This document shows positions 1 through 7,255 of a stretch of 11,361 bases of DNA, piece after piece; the first letter of the stretch is position 1, and every line of letters starts with the position of its first letter. This DNA comes from JBAYJY01 sp041664945. Lineage in GTDB: Bacteria; UBP15; UBA6099. Location: the NCBI GenBank assembly GCA_041664945.1, contig JBAYJY010000151.1, forward strand, positions 1-11,361, written 5' to 3'. Made by a program: the position numbers and the translations under genes. The notes below the pieces were generated by a model. It was not told where the DNA came from. It saw only the letters and a list, made by a program, of their open reading frames with translations, and made no database searches.

Positions 1-294
1 AAGTTCGAGATACACCGGGTTGTCCCAGTTGATCGCGGACAGATCGCAGCCCGAAGAGCCGATCCTGTACGAGAACACGCCCTTTGTGACCGTAACCGAC
101 TGCGCGCCCGACGAGCACAACTGAGCGCCGCCCGACGCAGCGTCGAACAGGTTGAACGTGATGTTTTTGACACCGTTCACTGCGGTGCCGCTCTCCATCA
201 GGTAGCCCTGATAGTCTATCACCTGCGGCGTGGCCGCAAAAGATATTTGCGCAGCGCATAAAAACAGCAGAATCAGGATATAGAATCTTTTCAT
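1..294 (-). CDS. Secreted 'YQGYL'-type surface protein, N-terminal part (runs off window)
   Basis: The first 98 residues are visible; the gene continues beyond base 1. It opens with a signal peptide (MKRFYILILLFLCAAQISFA, cleavage likely just after), followed by TPQVIDYQGYLMESGTAVNG and then NITFNLFDAASGG, SVTVTKGVFSYRIGS and NWDNPVYLEL. This order (YQG-x-L, an F-x-L-Y/F-D-A segment, a V-T-V-x-x-G-V-F segment, then W-x-x-P-x-x-L) is a repeat domain I know from large secreted or tail-fibre-like surface proteins of uncultured bacteria; I infer cell-surface or secreted location. The start is set by an AAGGTG ribosome-binding site 5 bases upstream. It lies 37 bases after the FecR-domain gene on the same strand and is probably the third gene of that operon. 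The actual ligand or role is unknown. Confidence 0.8.
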   Translation of the reverse strand, partial: MKRFYILILLFLCAAQISFAATPQVIDYQGYLMESGTAVNGVKNITFNLFDAASGGAQLCSSGAQSVTVTKGVFSYRIGSSGCDLSAINWDNPVYLEL

Positions 295-331
295 AATTTC
301 ACCTTATATTTATTGCTTTCTATCGCTGCCT

Positions 332-2584
332 TCAAGGTTCCGCAGGCGGCCCCGGAGGCGATTCCTCGACTATAGTGATAGACACCGAACCTGAAACTCC
401 GTTTCGATTAGCTGTTATTATCGCTGTCCCGGTTGATGAGCCGGAAGTGTATGTCGCCTGAGCAAGTCCTTCCTGCGTTGTCACCGTTGAATCAATGGCT
501 CCGGTGTTTGCAGACAGCAAAATTATGGTTCCGTCTTTTACTGGGTTGTATGCCGAATCACGGACCTCGATCGAGATTATCGAGGTGTCAGAGTTATTAG
601 CCTTCAATTGCGGCTCTGAAGCCGAGACAGCAATGAAAGCCGCCTCGTCCGTGTGTCTGAGGAATGTTGCGGAATCTTCGACAGTCAGAAGCTTCCAGCC
701 TTCCTCTTCCATGTTGAAAACAAAGTTCCCGGTGTGTGAATAGCCGGAAGTTATTTTGTTCGCGTCCCAACTGAACATAACCCGCCCCGTGTTTCCGCTC
801 ACAATTATTGAAGAAACCTGATAGCGCAGATAAACAGAGGTTTGTTCGTTGAACTTGGAGTTCAGGGACTGGTCAAGCCGTGACTTGTCTTCAACCGTGG
901 AGCCGGATGAAGAGAACATGGATGAAGCGCCGTCGACGAAGGTCCCCGAGTCTTTGTCTCTGTAGGCTCTCATAAGAGCGTCGAAATCAATCCGAAGCAA
1001 TTCTTCATCGGTTTTGTCTATATAATTGACTTCAACCGTCTGCGAAACAAGTGATTCCTGTTTATCGGCGTCAACGGACCGCGCGGCGAATTCGTATGTG
1101 CCTTCCCTTGGAGCGAAAGAGTACGACCACGAATTCCTTCCTTCGGCTTTGACCCAGGTTGCGCCGTCGTTCATGCTCACTTCAGCTTTTGATATATCGC
1201 ACCTGTCGGACTCCGCTGTTCCGGCCAGCCGCATCTTTCCGTCGGTGAGCCGTGATTTGTTCAGCTTCATGTATCCGCCGAAAGCAGGCGCCGTCCTGTT
1301 CGCTATCGAGTCGAGCGTCACAGTTGGCGGCTCAACCGTTTTCTCAAGATCCAGCTTGAATTCCAATTCATCCGAAACCGCGCCCGTTTTGTCCACTATC
1401 CAGACAGCGAAAGTGTGCAGTCCCTGTTGCTCGAACGTAGCCGTGTAGGACCATTTTTTTGTTCCTTCAGCTTTATATGTTTCGTCTTCATTGTCGTCGA
1501 TCTTAATCAATACCTTTTCCACCGGTCCGCAACCGTCTTCGGCGGATCCGCTCAGCATAACTTCCATATTTCCGCACTCAATGAATTCGACGGCCATCCT
1601 CGACCCTGGCATAATAGTGATTTCATTTGCGGAGGCTTTCAGCATCCTTGGCGGCGTTTTGCAGACTGTTTCTCCCTCTTCTCCTGCTGAGGCGGTTGGA
1701 GCAGTTTCCGTTATATTGAAAGTCGCAGTCGTCGTGCTGGTGATGGTTATTTCAATTTCCTCTCCATCGCTTTCCTCAGAGTCTTCTTTTGCGTCTTCAT
1801 CTTCACTTGCGCTCTGATCGCCTGATGATTGATCATCGGGCGCCGCAGTTGCATCTGAAAGCGCGGCGTTGTCAGGCGCTGAGTCCGCCGGAACGACGCT
1901 GGCTATGGGTTCTATGGGCTTCTGCGGCGCAGTCATGCAGGTATAAGTGTCGAGAGCAAGTTCTTCCTGAGTGATGTTGAATGGCGTAGAGTCAAGCAAA
2001 GCGGTATCGTTCAAGGCGACAGCTCTATAGCCGGATTCAACGTTAAAGTTTTGAGTCGCGTCAATGGTCGATATCAGTGAAACGGCGCCTTTAATTACAT
2101 CGACGCAACTGCCGTTTGCGGCGGACTCGACAAACACGTTCGCATGTCTGCCGCGGAAAGCCGTCTGTCCCGCTTTGACCACAATCTGCGAATCGGCATC
2201 CTTAAGATCCATCTGAATCAGCGCCCGGCCCGATTCGATTCCGAGAACGCTGGAGTTCAGGCCTTTGCGGGTCACGCGGTCGATAATTATCTCGGTCAGC
2301 GGCATAAGTTTGGCTGAGCCGCCGCCCGGGTAAACCACGAAGACGGATGACTTCATTCTCGTTCTAACCCGATCGCCCGGAGCCACCGGCTCGCCTTCAA
2401 CAGCCGGGCGCCAAAGAACCGCTCCCGCGGGCCTGATCAGCGCGGCGCCTTCTATTCTTTCCAGTTTTGCCGAGTCTTTCGCATCGTCGGCCGAGAACGA
2501 GGGCCGGGCAAACAGAATCGGCAGCGCAACAAATATCAGGGCCGTCATGGCAATTCGCGCCGTAATTTTATTCATGTGTATCAT
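332..2584 (-). CDS. Secreted FecR-domain protein with Ig-like, NTF2-like and invasin-like (Big_1) domains
   Basis: 750 residues. A signal peptide ends near residue 32 (...FARPSFSA|DD). Residues ~43-170 look like a FecR domain (an opening ALIRPAG/W-x-P segment, GDRVRT, later GRA and VVKAGQTAFRGR, then V-x-V-x-x-G-x-V), a fold found in periplasmic and surface regulators of envelope processes. Residues ~225-310 are an acidic, Ser/Thr-rich linker. Two Ig-like modules follow (~320-415 and ~420-540, the latter ending with a Y-x-F-A-A-R-S-V-D pattern). Then comes a segment resembling the NTF2/SnoaL fold (~545-655) and a C-terminal invasin-type Big_1 domain (~660-745). The first ATG is preferred over the one three codons later because AGGAG lies 9 bases before it. 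The start is 17 bases after the stop of the barrel protein, so the two are very likely co-transcribed. I infer an extracellular or surface scaffold; no enzymatic motif is seen. Confidence 0.85.
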   Translation of the reverse strand: MIHMNKITARIAMTALIFVALPILFARPSFSADDAKDSAKLERIEGAALIRPAGAVLWRPAVEGEPVAPGDRVRTRMKSSVFVVYPGGGSAKLMPLTEIIIDRVTRKGLNSSVLGIESGRALIQMDLKDADSQIVVKAGQTAFRGRHANVFVESAANGSCVDVIKGAVSLISTIDATQNFNVESGYRAVALNDTALLDSTPFNITQEELALDTYTCMTAPQKPIEPIASVVPADSAPDNAALSDATAAPDDQSSGDQSASEDEDAKEDSEESDGEEIEITITSTTTATFNITETAPTASAGEEGETVCKTPPRMLKASANEITIMPGSRMAVEFIECGNMEVMLSGSAEDGCGPVEKVLIKIDDNEDETYKAEGTKKWSYTATFEQQGLHTFAVWIVDKTGAVSDELEFKLDLEKTVEPPTVTLDSIANRTAPAFGGYMKLNKSRLTDGKMRLAGTAESDRCDISKAEVSMNDGATWVKAEGRNSWSYSFAPREGTYEFAARSVDADKQESLVSQTVEVNYIDKTDEELLRIDFDALMRAYRDKDSGTFVDGASSMFSSSGSTVEDKSRLDQSLNSKFNEQTSVYLRYQVSSIIVSGNTGRVMFSWDANKITSGYSHTGNFVFNMEEEGWKLLTVEDSATFLRHTDEAAFIAVSASEPQLKANNSDTSIISIEVRDSAYNPVKDGTIILLSANTGAIDSTVTTQEGLAQATYTSGSSTGTAIITANRNGVSGSVSITIVEESPPGPPAEP

Positions 2585-2601
2585 TCCGGCGTTCTCCTGT
2601 T

Positions 2602-4587
2602 CTACCGTATGTAACTGTATTTAACGCTTATGCTGTTGTCGTTGTGAGCGCTGTAATTGTAGAATCCGTAGGCTGCGGTGATCTCGCTGTCGTTTTTATT
2701 GTTCAGCAGCCTGTAATCCAGTTCGATGCCGTTCCGGTTGAAATCCGTTCCGTTGTAATATCTTTCGTAAGTGATTCCTATGTCGCTCCATTCCTCCAGC
2801 GCGTATTCGAATCGTATTCTTGAAAAACGGCTCAAAGGATTCGAGTTCGGCGTTTTGCGTTCCTTCCTGTACTGAACCGCGCTCATCAGTTTTTTCGTTA
2901 GCTGCGAATTCAACTGCGCTTTCATGTTTGTTCTGTAGCTCAGGTCGCTCTCATAGCTTCTTTGAACGCGACGTTCGTGGTTGAGGGTCAGCTTTGTTTC
3001 GCCGAACCAGTCGGATACGCTGAACTGCCGGGATTCTGTCAGTTTCGAGCCTGAAGCGTTCTGAGATTTCTCGTTGTTGAGGTTCATGGTTAATTTCATT
3101 TTTTTGCGAGCGGCGAACGGCTGGGCGTTGATCTGGAGGGGAAGGTATGACGTGGATTCTCCCATAAGCAGCACGTTCCTTGTTCCCGTCATCACAATAG
3201 TCCTCGGATTGAGGCGCGCGCTTATGATGGCGGAGCGCTCGCGCCGCCCGGCGGTGAAAAATGTTGACTGTGATACGAACTCGTTGCCGATCTGCTCGTA
3301 GCCGCCGAGCAGCACGTATTTTTTTGTGGAGCGTTTGAATTCGATGCGGGTTGCGTTAGCCTTTTTCCCGGATTCGTGAAAAACCCGGTCGTTGCTTATC
3401 GCGTACTCGATGTTGAAATCCATAGGTTTAGTGTCGTATGCGCCGGTGAATGATGTCACATTGTTTTCGTGCCTGTCGGTAGATTCAGGGATTCCAGTGT
3501 CATCGATTCTGACGTGGGTCGCCGCGTAATTCCACCGCTGGCCGACTTGTTTCTCAACTCTTAATGCGCCGGCGTACCGGTTGTACAGCGACTCGAAAAG
3601 TTTTTTGGGCGTTTTGCCCCACATTGCAGTTAAGGTGGAATCGCCGCTCTTTCGGCTGTATTGAAGACCCTGCATCTGGTAGTTCTTCATCACAAACCGT
3701 GATATCTTTGGATTGAGATCGTACAGCGACACCGAAGTCCCGCCCTTGGTTGCATTGATGTTGAAGTTGTTAACCTCTCCGTGCCGGAAATCGTCGTTAG
3801 TCGTGCTGGAGGTTTTGAGATTCATAGTCATGTCGAAGCCGTTCGGCAAAACTCCAACGCTTCTGATGTTTAATTTATTGTATAGATCGGATTCCGGGAT
3901 GAGACTGCTCTGAGAGCTGTCGCCGGAAACTTTGATGTTTATAAATTCGAACGAATTTTCATAGGTGTACTGGAACGGCGGAGGCTGGATTTCGCCCGAC
4001 GTCCCGCCGGCATTTTCCGGAGGCGTCTCCGCAGGCATTTCCGTTTTTGCTTCAGGGACGAACAGCGATTCGGGAATCTGCTCTATCAGCGTCATTACGG
4101 ATTTTTTCGTTACAAGCAGTTTGTTGTCCTTGAATTCCACATCGAACCCGAGTTCCGAAAAAAGCGATGCCGCAGGCACGGCGAGCCAGGCGCCGATCGT
4201 GAAAGGCGCCTGCCGCAACGACCGTTCAACCCCGCCGGACTTGTACGACGTTTCGCCCTCGACGTACTCCAACACTGTTCCGGACAGCCATAATCTGACA
4301 GCTACCCGGCCGTTTACATCGCTGGTTTCGAGATCGGCTCCAAGCGCCAGCGACAGCGTGTCCGTCAATGGAACGAACACTTCGCCGTTTCTTATCGCCG
4401 GCGGCGTTTCAAGAATGAGCTCGGTCGAATTAATGAATATTGTCGCGGGATATCCGGTCTCCGCGGCAATATCGGCCTTCGCTGTGTTCCGGAGAGCGAT
4501 GATCAAAACTAATACAAAAAAAATGCGGCTGATCCCGGTATTAAAAAAAGAACAAATGCTGTTTTTGGCAGCGCTGTCTCGAATCAT
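2602..4587 (-). CDS. Predicted outer-membrane beta-barrel protein with copper-amine-oxidase-N-like stalk domain
   Basis: 661 residues. A signal sequence with a long n-region has its hydrophobic core at ~22-33 (FFVLVLIIAL) and probable cleavage after AKA (38). Residues ~48-162 match the copper amine oxidase N-terminal-like (stalk) domain: I-F-I-N-S, then NGEVFVPL, later an AWLAVPAASLFSELGFDVEF segment and KLLVTKK. This domain is usually a non-catalytic envelope module. A Pro-rich linker (~185-206) leads to a ~450-residue region of alternating polar/aromatic strands rich in Tyr, Arg and Asn, ending SVKYSYIR, as expected of an outer-membrane barrel; the last residue is Arg rather than the common Phe/Tyr. 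The start has a GAGGA ribosome-binding site 9 bases upstream. It is the first gene of the minus-strand operon. The barrel assignment is inferred from strand pattern, not from a recognised family. Confidence 0.8.
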   Translation of the reverse strand: MIRDSAAKNSICSFFNTGISRIFFVLVLIIALRNTAKADIAAETGYPATIFINSTELILETPPAIRNGEVFVPLTDTLSLALGADLETSDVNGRVAVRLWLSGTVLEYVEGETSYKSGGVERSLRQAPFTIGAWLAVPAASLFSELGFDVEFKDNKLLVTKKSVMTLIEQIPESLFVPEAKTEMPAETPPENAGGTSGEIQPPPFQYTYENSFEFINIKVSGDSSQSSLIPESDLYNKLNIRSVGVLPNGFDMTMNLKTSSTTNDDFRHGEVNNFNINATKGGTSVSLYDLNPKISRFVMKNYQMQGLQYSRKSGDSTLTAMWGKTPKKLFESLYNRYAGALRVEKQVGQRWNYAATHVRIDDTGIPESTDRHENNVTSFTGAYDTKPMDFNIEYAISNDRVFHESGKKANATRIEFKRSTKKYVLLGGYEQIGNEFVSQSTFFTAGRRERSAIISARLNPRTIVMTGTRNVLLMGESTSYLPLQINAQPFAARKKMKLTMNLNNEKSQNASGSKLTESRQFSVSDWFGETKLTLNHERRVQRSYESDLSYRTNMKAQLNSQLTKKLMSAVQYRKERKTPNSNPLSRFSRIRFEYALEEWSDIGITYERYYNGTDFNRNGIELDYRLLNNKNDSEITAAYGFYNYSAHNDNSISVKYSYIR

Positions 4588-4761
4588 TTGATCGAGTCCT
4601 CTTATATAGTTAAGTTAAGTTACCACAAATATTACTAATAATAAACAGTTTGCGCCATTGATATTTTATTTTTTTGTAGTGTAGCGGCGATGTCACAAAA
4701 AAGAGACGAAACGGATTCAAAAAGACGCTGAGCCGCAGAGCGCGCCGATTAAGAAACGATA

Positions 4762-4777
4762 ACGGCAATATTGCCGT
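4762..4777. repeat. Perfect 16-base palindrome downstream of the hydrolase gene
   Basis: ACGGCAATATTGCCGT is its own reverse complement. It lies 51 bases beyond the stop of the minus-strand hydrolase, in the 241-base gap before the barrel gene. As RNA it could form a 6-bp stem with an ATAT loop, but the following minus-strand bases (TATCGTTTCTT) make only a poor T-tract. A second weak hairpin followed by TCTTTTT on the minus strand lies further on (about 4742 down to 4718). Either could end hydrolase transcription; the palindrome could equally be an operator. The rest of the gap (4600-4680) is strongly A/T-rich, without a confident promoter. Confidence 0.4.
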
Positions 4778-4828
4778 ATAAGTAATGATATTTATGACAA
4801 AATACCGTGTGTAAATAGATCAAATGAA

Positions 4829-5878
4829 TCAGGAAACAACGTTCTTGGAAACATCCCTGATGAAATCCAGGATCGAGCGCATGAGCGCTCTGGGGCAGAG
4901 CCCGATTGAGACGTGGCCGCAGGGGAGCCATTTCAGGCGCGGACGATTCCATTTTTCATACAGATCTTCAACGTTTTGCGTGGGTATGAGGATGTCGTAT
5001 AGACCGGCAATAAGCTGTATATTTCCGGGAGCGAGTTTAGGCGTAAAGTTTATCGGCATGATGACGCGCCAGTTTTCGGAGAGGGCGGACTCGGAGACGC
5101 CGACAGTGTCGAGGTCGCTCCTGAGCTGTTTGATGAGCGGTTTGTCCCACATGCCTTTAGTGAGGTTGCCCGAAGCGATGATGGGCATGGCGAAGTCGAT
5201 GCGGGACTCGACACACGCAACAATGCCGGTGATAAACCCGCCGAGACTGAAGCCGCCGACGCCGAGCGGACCCGAGAAGCGCGCGCGCGCCCAAGTGACG
5301 AGCGAGCGGATGTCGCCCACCGCCTGGCGGAAGGATTCGACGGTCTGCTCCATGTCTCCGCAAAGCATCAGGTCGCCGTCGTAGGCGCCTTTCGGTTTGC
5401 GCATGCCGTGGTAGGGAAGGGTGGTTAGAACGCAGTTGACGCCGCAGCGGGCGAGAAAGAAGGCGAGCAGCCAGTGATAGGGCGTGTAAACGCCGGGCTC
5501 GCGCCATCCGTGCATGAGGATCAGGCACGGAGCGGCGGCGCCTCCGCGAGAGGCCCGCGCTTCGAAAATGCTCCCGCGCACGATGTTGTTCTCCGAATAG
5601 GCGGATTCGGTTTCGCTGCGGAACGCGAATCGCGATTCGCTGATGCCGGCGAACACGCGGCGCGGCGTGACCTCGACATCGGGCGGTTTCAAACCGCGGT
5701 CGTAGAACAGTTCCGGCCGCTCGAAAAACTCCGGACGGTTCAGGTTCGAAAGATCGAGCCGTTTGCTAATCATGGATTTGTGGCCGGACATGGCGATTTC
5801 AAGTTTCACGACCGCGGTGTCTATCCACACTGAAAGAAACCTTAGAATAGCGTTCCATATTCGGGAAGTGATGCTCAT
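4829..5878 (-). CDS. Alpha/beta hydrolase (serine hydrolase)
   Basis: 349 residues from the chosen start. The alpha/beta-hydrolase signature is complete: an oxyanion-side LMHGW motif (His123-Gly124), a nucleophile elbow G-F-S-L-G with Ser211, an acid in AGLYDILIPT (Asp295) and the catalytic His322 in PCGHVSIGL. The LPYHGMRKPKG segment (~154-164) and overall layout recall the ABHD18/DUF2048-like group, but the assignment to subfamily is tentative and the substrate is unknown. There is no signal peptide, so it is probably cytoplasmic or membrane-peripheral. The ATG at 5878 is preferred to an in-frame TTG at 5911. The ATG has AGGAG 6 bases upstream, and a TATAAT box covers 5916-5911, so the TTG would lie at or inside the promoter. 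It is divergent from the acyltransferase gene. Confidence 0.85.
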   Translation of the reverse strand: MSITSRIWNAILRFLSVWIDTAVVKLEIAMSGHKSMISKRLDLSNLNRPEFFERPELFYDRGLKPPDVEVTPRRVFAGISESRFAFRSETESAYSENNIVRGSIFEARASRGGAAAPCLILMHGWREPGVYTPYHWLLAFFLARCGVNCVLTTLPYHGMRKPKGAYDGDLMLCGDMEQTVESFRQAVGDIRSLVTWARARFSGPLGVGGFSLGGFITGIVACVESRIDFAMPIIASGNLTKGMWDKPLIKQLRSDLDTVGVSESALSENWRVIMPINFTPKLAPGNIQLIAGLYDILIPTQNVEDLYEKWNRPRLKWLPCGHVSIGLCPRALMRSILDFIRDVSKNVVS

Positions 5879-5910
5879 GAGCAGCTCCTGTTTGAGTGTA
5901 GCGCGAAACA

Positions 5911-5941
5911 ATTATACGCGAATAGCCGGGTGGTTGCGCAA
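5911..5941 (-). promoter_or_regulatory. Probable sigma70-type promoter of the hydrolase gene
   Basis: On the minus strand a perfect TATAAT (5916-5911) is preceded by TTGCGC (5941-5936) at a 19-base spacing, longer than ideal. The expected start of transcription, about 5904, leaves a ~26-base leader holding the AGGAG ribosome-binding site before the ATG at 5878. Confidence 0.5.
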
Positions 5942-6082
5942 GGCTGCTGGGCCAAATAACCGGAAAGGCGAGCGCCGCGCAATGCCGCATAAATAGCGCA
6001 AAAACGCTTCGATATTTTAACTTTACCGCCGTTTTTTGTTGATCCCCGGCGCCCGATTGCTGAATTTTCGCGTTTCAAAATA

Positions 6083-6112
6083 TTGTGTCACTGAATTCCA
6101 TATTGTTATAAT
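6083..6112 (+). promoter_or_regulatory. Probable sigma70-type promoter of the acyltransferase gene
   Basis: TTGTGT (6083-6088) and a perfect TATAAT (6107-6112) are separated by 18 bases. The expected transcription start is near 6119, giving a leader of about 28 bases before the ATG at 6147. No operator-like repeat is obvious between this and the divergent hydrolase promoter. Confidence 0.55.
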
Positions 6113-6146
6113 CATAAAATAAGGCCGGACAGAAAGATCGGAAATA

Positions 6147-6938
6147 ATGAAACAGCGCGCTGAATATGATTTGAAACCTTTCCCGCGGATAAGGCGCATG
6201 ACAGTTGATGCGGGGCGGCTGACAGCATACCGGCATCCGATTCACGGGTTTTTCGAAGTTGACGTAACAAAGGCGCGCAGTTTCATTCGCGAGCGCAAAG
6301 AAAAAACAGGCGAGAAGCTGTCATTTACCGCTTATGTCATATCATGTTTCGCGAAGACGGTGGCGGAGAATAAACACGTTCATGCATGTCGGGACTGGAG
6401 GAGCCGGCTTGTGCTGTTCAACGACGTCTCGGTCAACACATTTTTTGACGCAGAAGTGAACGGGGAGAAGGTTGTTCTCCCGCACATAATAAAGGACGCC
6501 AATAAAAAGACATTTCGTGAGATACACGAAGAGATCAGGGCGGCGCAGGCCGGAAACAATAAAGGCGGGAAGAGCGTTGAAGCGAAATTCATAAGCGCTT
6601 TCACCTATCTGCCGTGGTTCCTGAGAAAGATATTTTATTTAGCGATATTGAGAAACCCGCGTCTGACAAAAGAATACTTCGGGACAGTCGCCCTCACGGC
6701 GGTGGGTATGTTCGGCGATGGAGGCGGCTGGGGGATCCCGTTGCTGAATCACACGCTCTGCATAACTCTGGGTGGCATATCAGAGGCGCCCGTGATTGTA
6801 GACGGTAAAATTGAAACGCGAGAACTCCTTTGCGTCACAATAAGCATAGACCACGATATAGTTGACGGCGCGGCGGCGGCTCGATTTACCAAAGATTTGA
6901 AAAAGCGCATAGAAGAAGGCGGCGATTTAACAGAATAA
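6147..6938 (+). CDS. Free-standing 2-oxoacid dehydrogenase E2-type / CAT-like acyltransferase
   Basis: 263 residues that look like only the catalytic domain of dihydrolipoamide acyltransferases (the chloramphenicol-acetyltransferase fold). The signature HxxxDG is present as His236-D-I-V-Asp240-Gly241, followed by AAAARF, as in E2 active sites, with the His acting as general base. Other family features are the early FFEVDVTKAR strand, a LSFTAYVISCFAKTVAENKHVHA helix region, N-D-V-S-V-N and a late G-T-V-A-L-T-A-V-G-M-F-G segment. No lipoyl or E1/E3-binding domain precedes it, and no dehydrogenase genes flank it, so it is probably not part of a pyruvate-dehydrogenase complex. A CoA-dependent acyl transfer to an unknown acceptor is inferred. 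The ribosome-binding site is weak (GGA five bases before the ATG). Gene ends 123 bases before the tRNA fragment. Confidence 0.85.
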   Translation: MKQRAEYDLKPFPRIRRMTVDAGRLTAYRHPIHGFFEVDVTKARSFIRERKEKTGEKLSFTAYVISCFAKTVAENKHVHACRDWRSRLVLFNDVSVNTFFDAEVNGEKVVLPHIIKDANKKTFREIHEEIRAAQAGNNKGGKSVEAKFISAFTYLPWFLRKIFYLAILRNPRLTKEYFGTVALTAVGMFGDGGGWGIPLLNHTLCITLGGISEAPVIVDGKIETRELLCVTISIDHDIVDGAAAARFTKDLKKRIEEGGDLTE

Positions 6939-7061
6939 CAATGTCCCGATAACGCACATTCAAAAGCTCCCCGGGCATAGCACAATCAATATGACTATGG
7001 CATATCTCCACGTAACCGCGCCGGAATTGAAAGAAACGGTTGATTTCTCTTGCAGGAATTC

Positions 7062-7090
7062 GCCGGAGTGGCGGAATTGGCAGACGCACG
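7062..7090 (+). pseudogene. tRNA-Leu 5' fragment (acceptor 5' strand and D-arm only)
   Basis: The bases GCCGGAG (acceptor 5' strand), TG, GCG...CGC (D-stem with GAATTGGCAGA loop), A and CG reproduce positions 1 to about 28 of a bacterial tRNA-Leu. After 7090 the sequence becomes A/T-rich (AGCAAAAAAGTGG) and no anticodon loop, T-arm or CTCCGGC strand follows on this strand. The matching remainder is on the opposite strand at 7193-7251. It cannot form a tRNA by itself. Confidence 0.8.
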
Positions 7091-7099
7091 AGCAAAAAA

Positions 7100-7118
7100 G
7101 TGGTACCTTTTTGGTACC
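7100..7118. repeat. Doubled GGTACC motif after the tRNA fragment
   Basis: GGTACCTTTTT followed by GGTACC (7102-7107 and 7113-7118) forms a direct repeat of a palindromic hexamer, 11 bases apart (one helical turn). The components GTGGTACC and CTTTTTGGTA recur at 7539-7546 and 7525-7534, on the other side of the tRNA 3' piece. The spacing and flanking position suggest protein-binding sites such as integrase arm sites, but this is inference. Confidence 0.35.
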
Positions 7119-7154
7119 TTTGCCAGAATCGGGCCTTACAGGAGTAAAAGGCAT

Positions 7155-7190
7155 GAAAACAAAAAAAGCCCTCCATGAGAGGGCTTTAAT
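7155..7190 (-). terminator. Intrinsic terminator of the minus-strand tRNA-Leu remnant
   Basis: AAAGCCCTC (7165-7173) pairs perfectly with GAGGGCTTT (7179-7187) around a 5-base loop. Read on the minus strand, the hairpin runs into TTTTTTTGTTTTC, a strong T-tract. It begins only a few bases past the tRNA 3' end at 7193, as expected of a native tRNA terminator. Confidence 0.8.
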
Positions 7191-7192
7191 GT

Positions 7193-7251
7193 TGCCGGAG
7201 ACGGGAATCGAACCCGTACGCTCCTTGCGAAACCCGGGATTTTAAGGCCCG
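7193..7251 (-). tRNA. tRNA-Leu(UAA) 3' portion (anticodon arm to discriminator base); not a complete tRNA
   Basis: Read on the minus strand this holds an anticodon stem CGGGC/TCCCG with loop CTTAAAA (anticodon UAA), a long class II variable arm, a T-arm ACGGG-TTCGATT-CCCGT, the acceptor strand CTCCGGC and discriminator A. One anticodon-stem pair (C31 with U39) is mismatched; GGGA is more usual, so the bases 5' of the loop may be foreign. Upstream (7252 rightwards) the sequence does not match a tRNA D-arm or acceptor, so this is a truncated gene. An intrinsic terminator follows immediately. Most simply it is the chromosomal 3' remnant left where an integrative element entered the tRNA gene, with the complete tRNA expected at the element's far end. 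Confidence 0.8.
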
Positions 7252-7255
7252 CGCA

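Noticed and set aside
3965..4591. Open frame of 208 codons on plus, opposite the barrel gene
   Set aside because: It is antisense to a gene with signal peptide, domain structure and a good ribosome-binding site; its product is low in recognisable features and it has no such site of its own.
5879..5911. Upstream TTG start for the hydrolase (11 extra residues)
   Set aside because: The TTG falls at the edge of a TATAAT box and has no ribosome-binding site; the ATG at 5878 has AGGAG at the right distance.
6991..7245. Plus-strand open frame across both tRNA pieces
   Set aside because: Its translation (…WRNWQTH… and LPETGIEPV…) is the familiar false reading of tRNA-Leu sequence on its two strands, not a protein.
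7062..7251. A permuted or trans-split functional tRNA
   Set aside because: Known permuted tRNAs keep both halves on one strand, and trans-split halves carry complementary joining sequences; none is seen here, so a broken gene is simpler.
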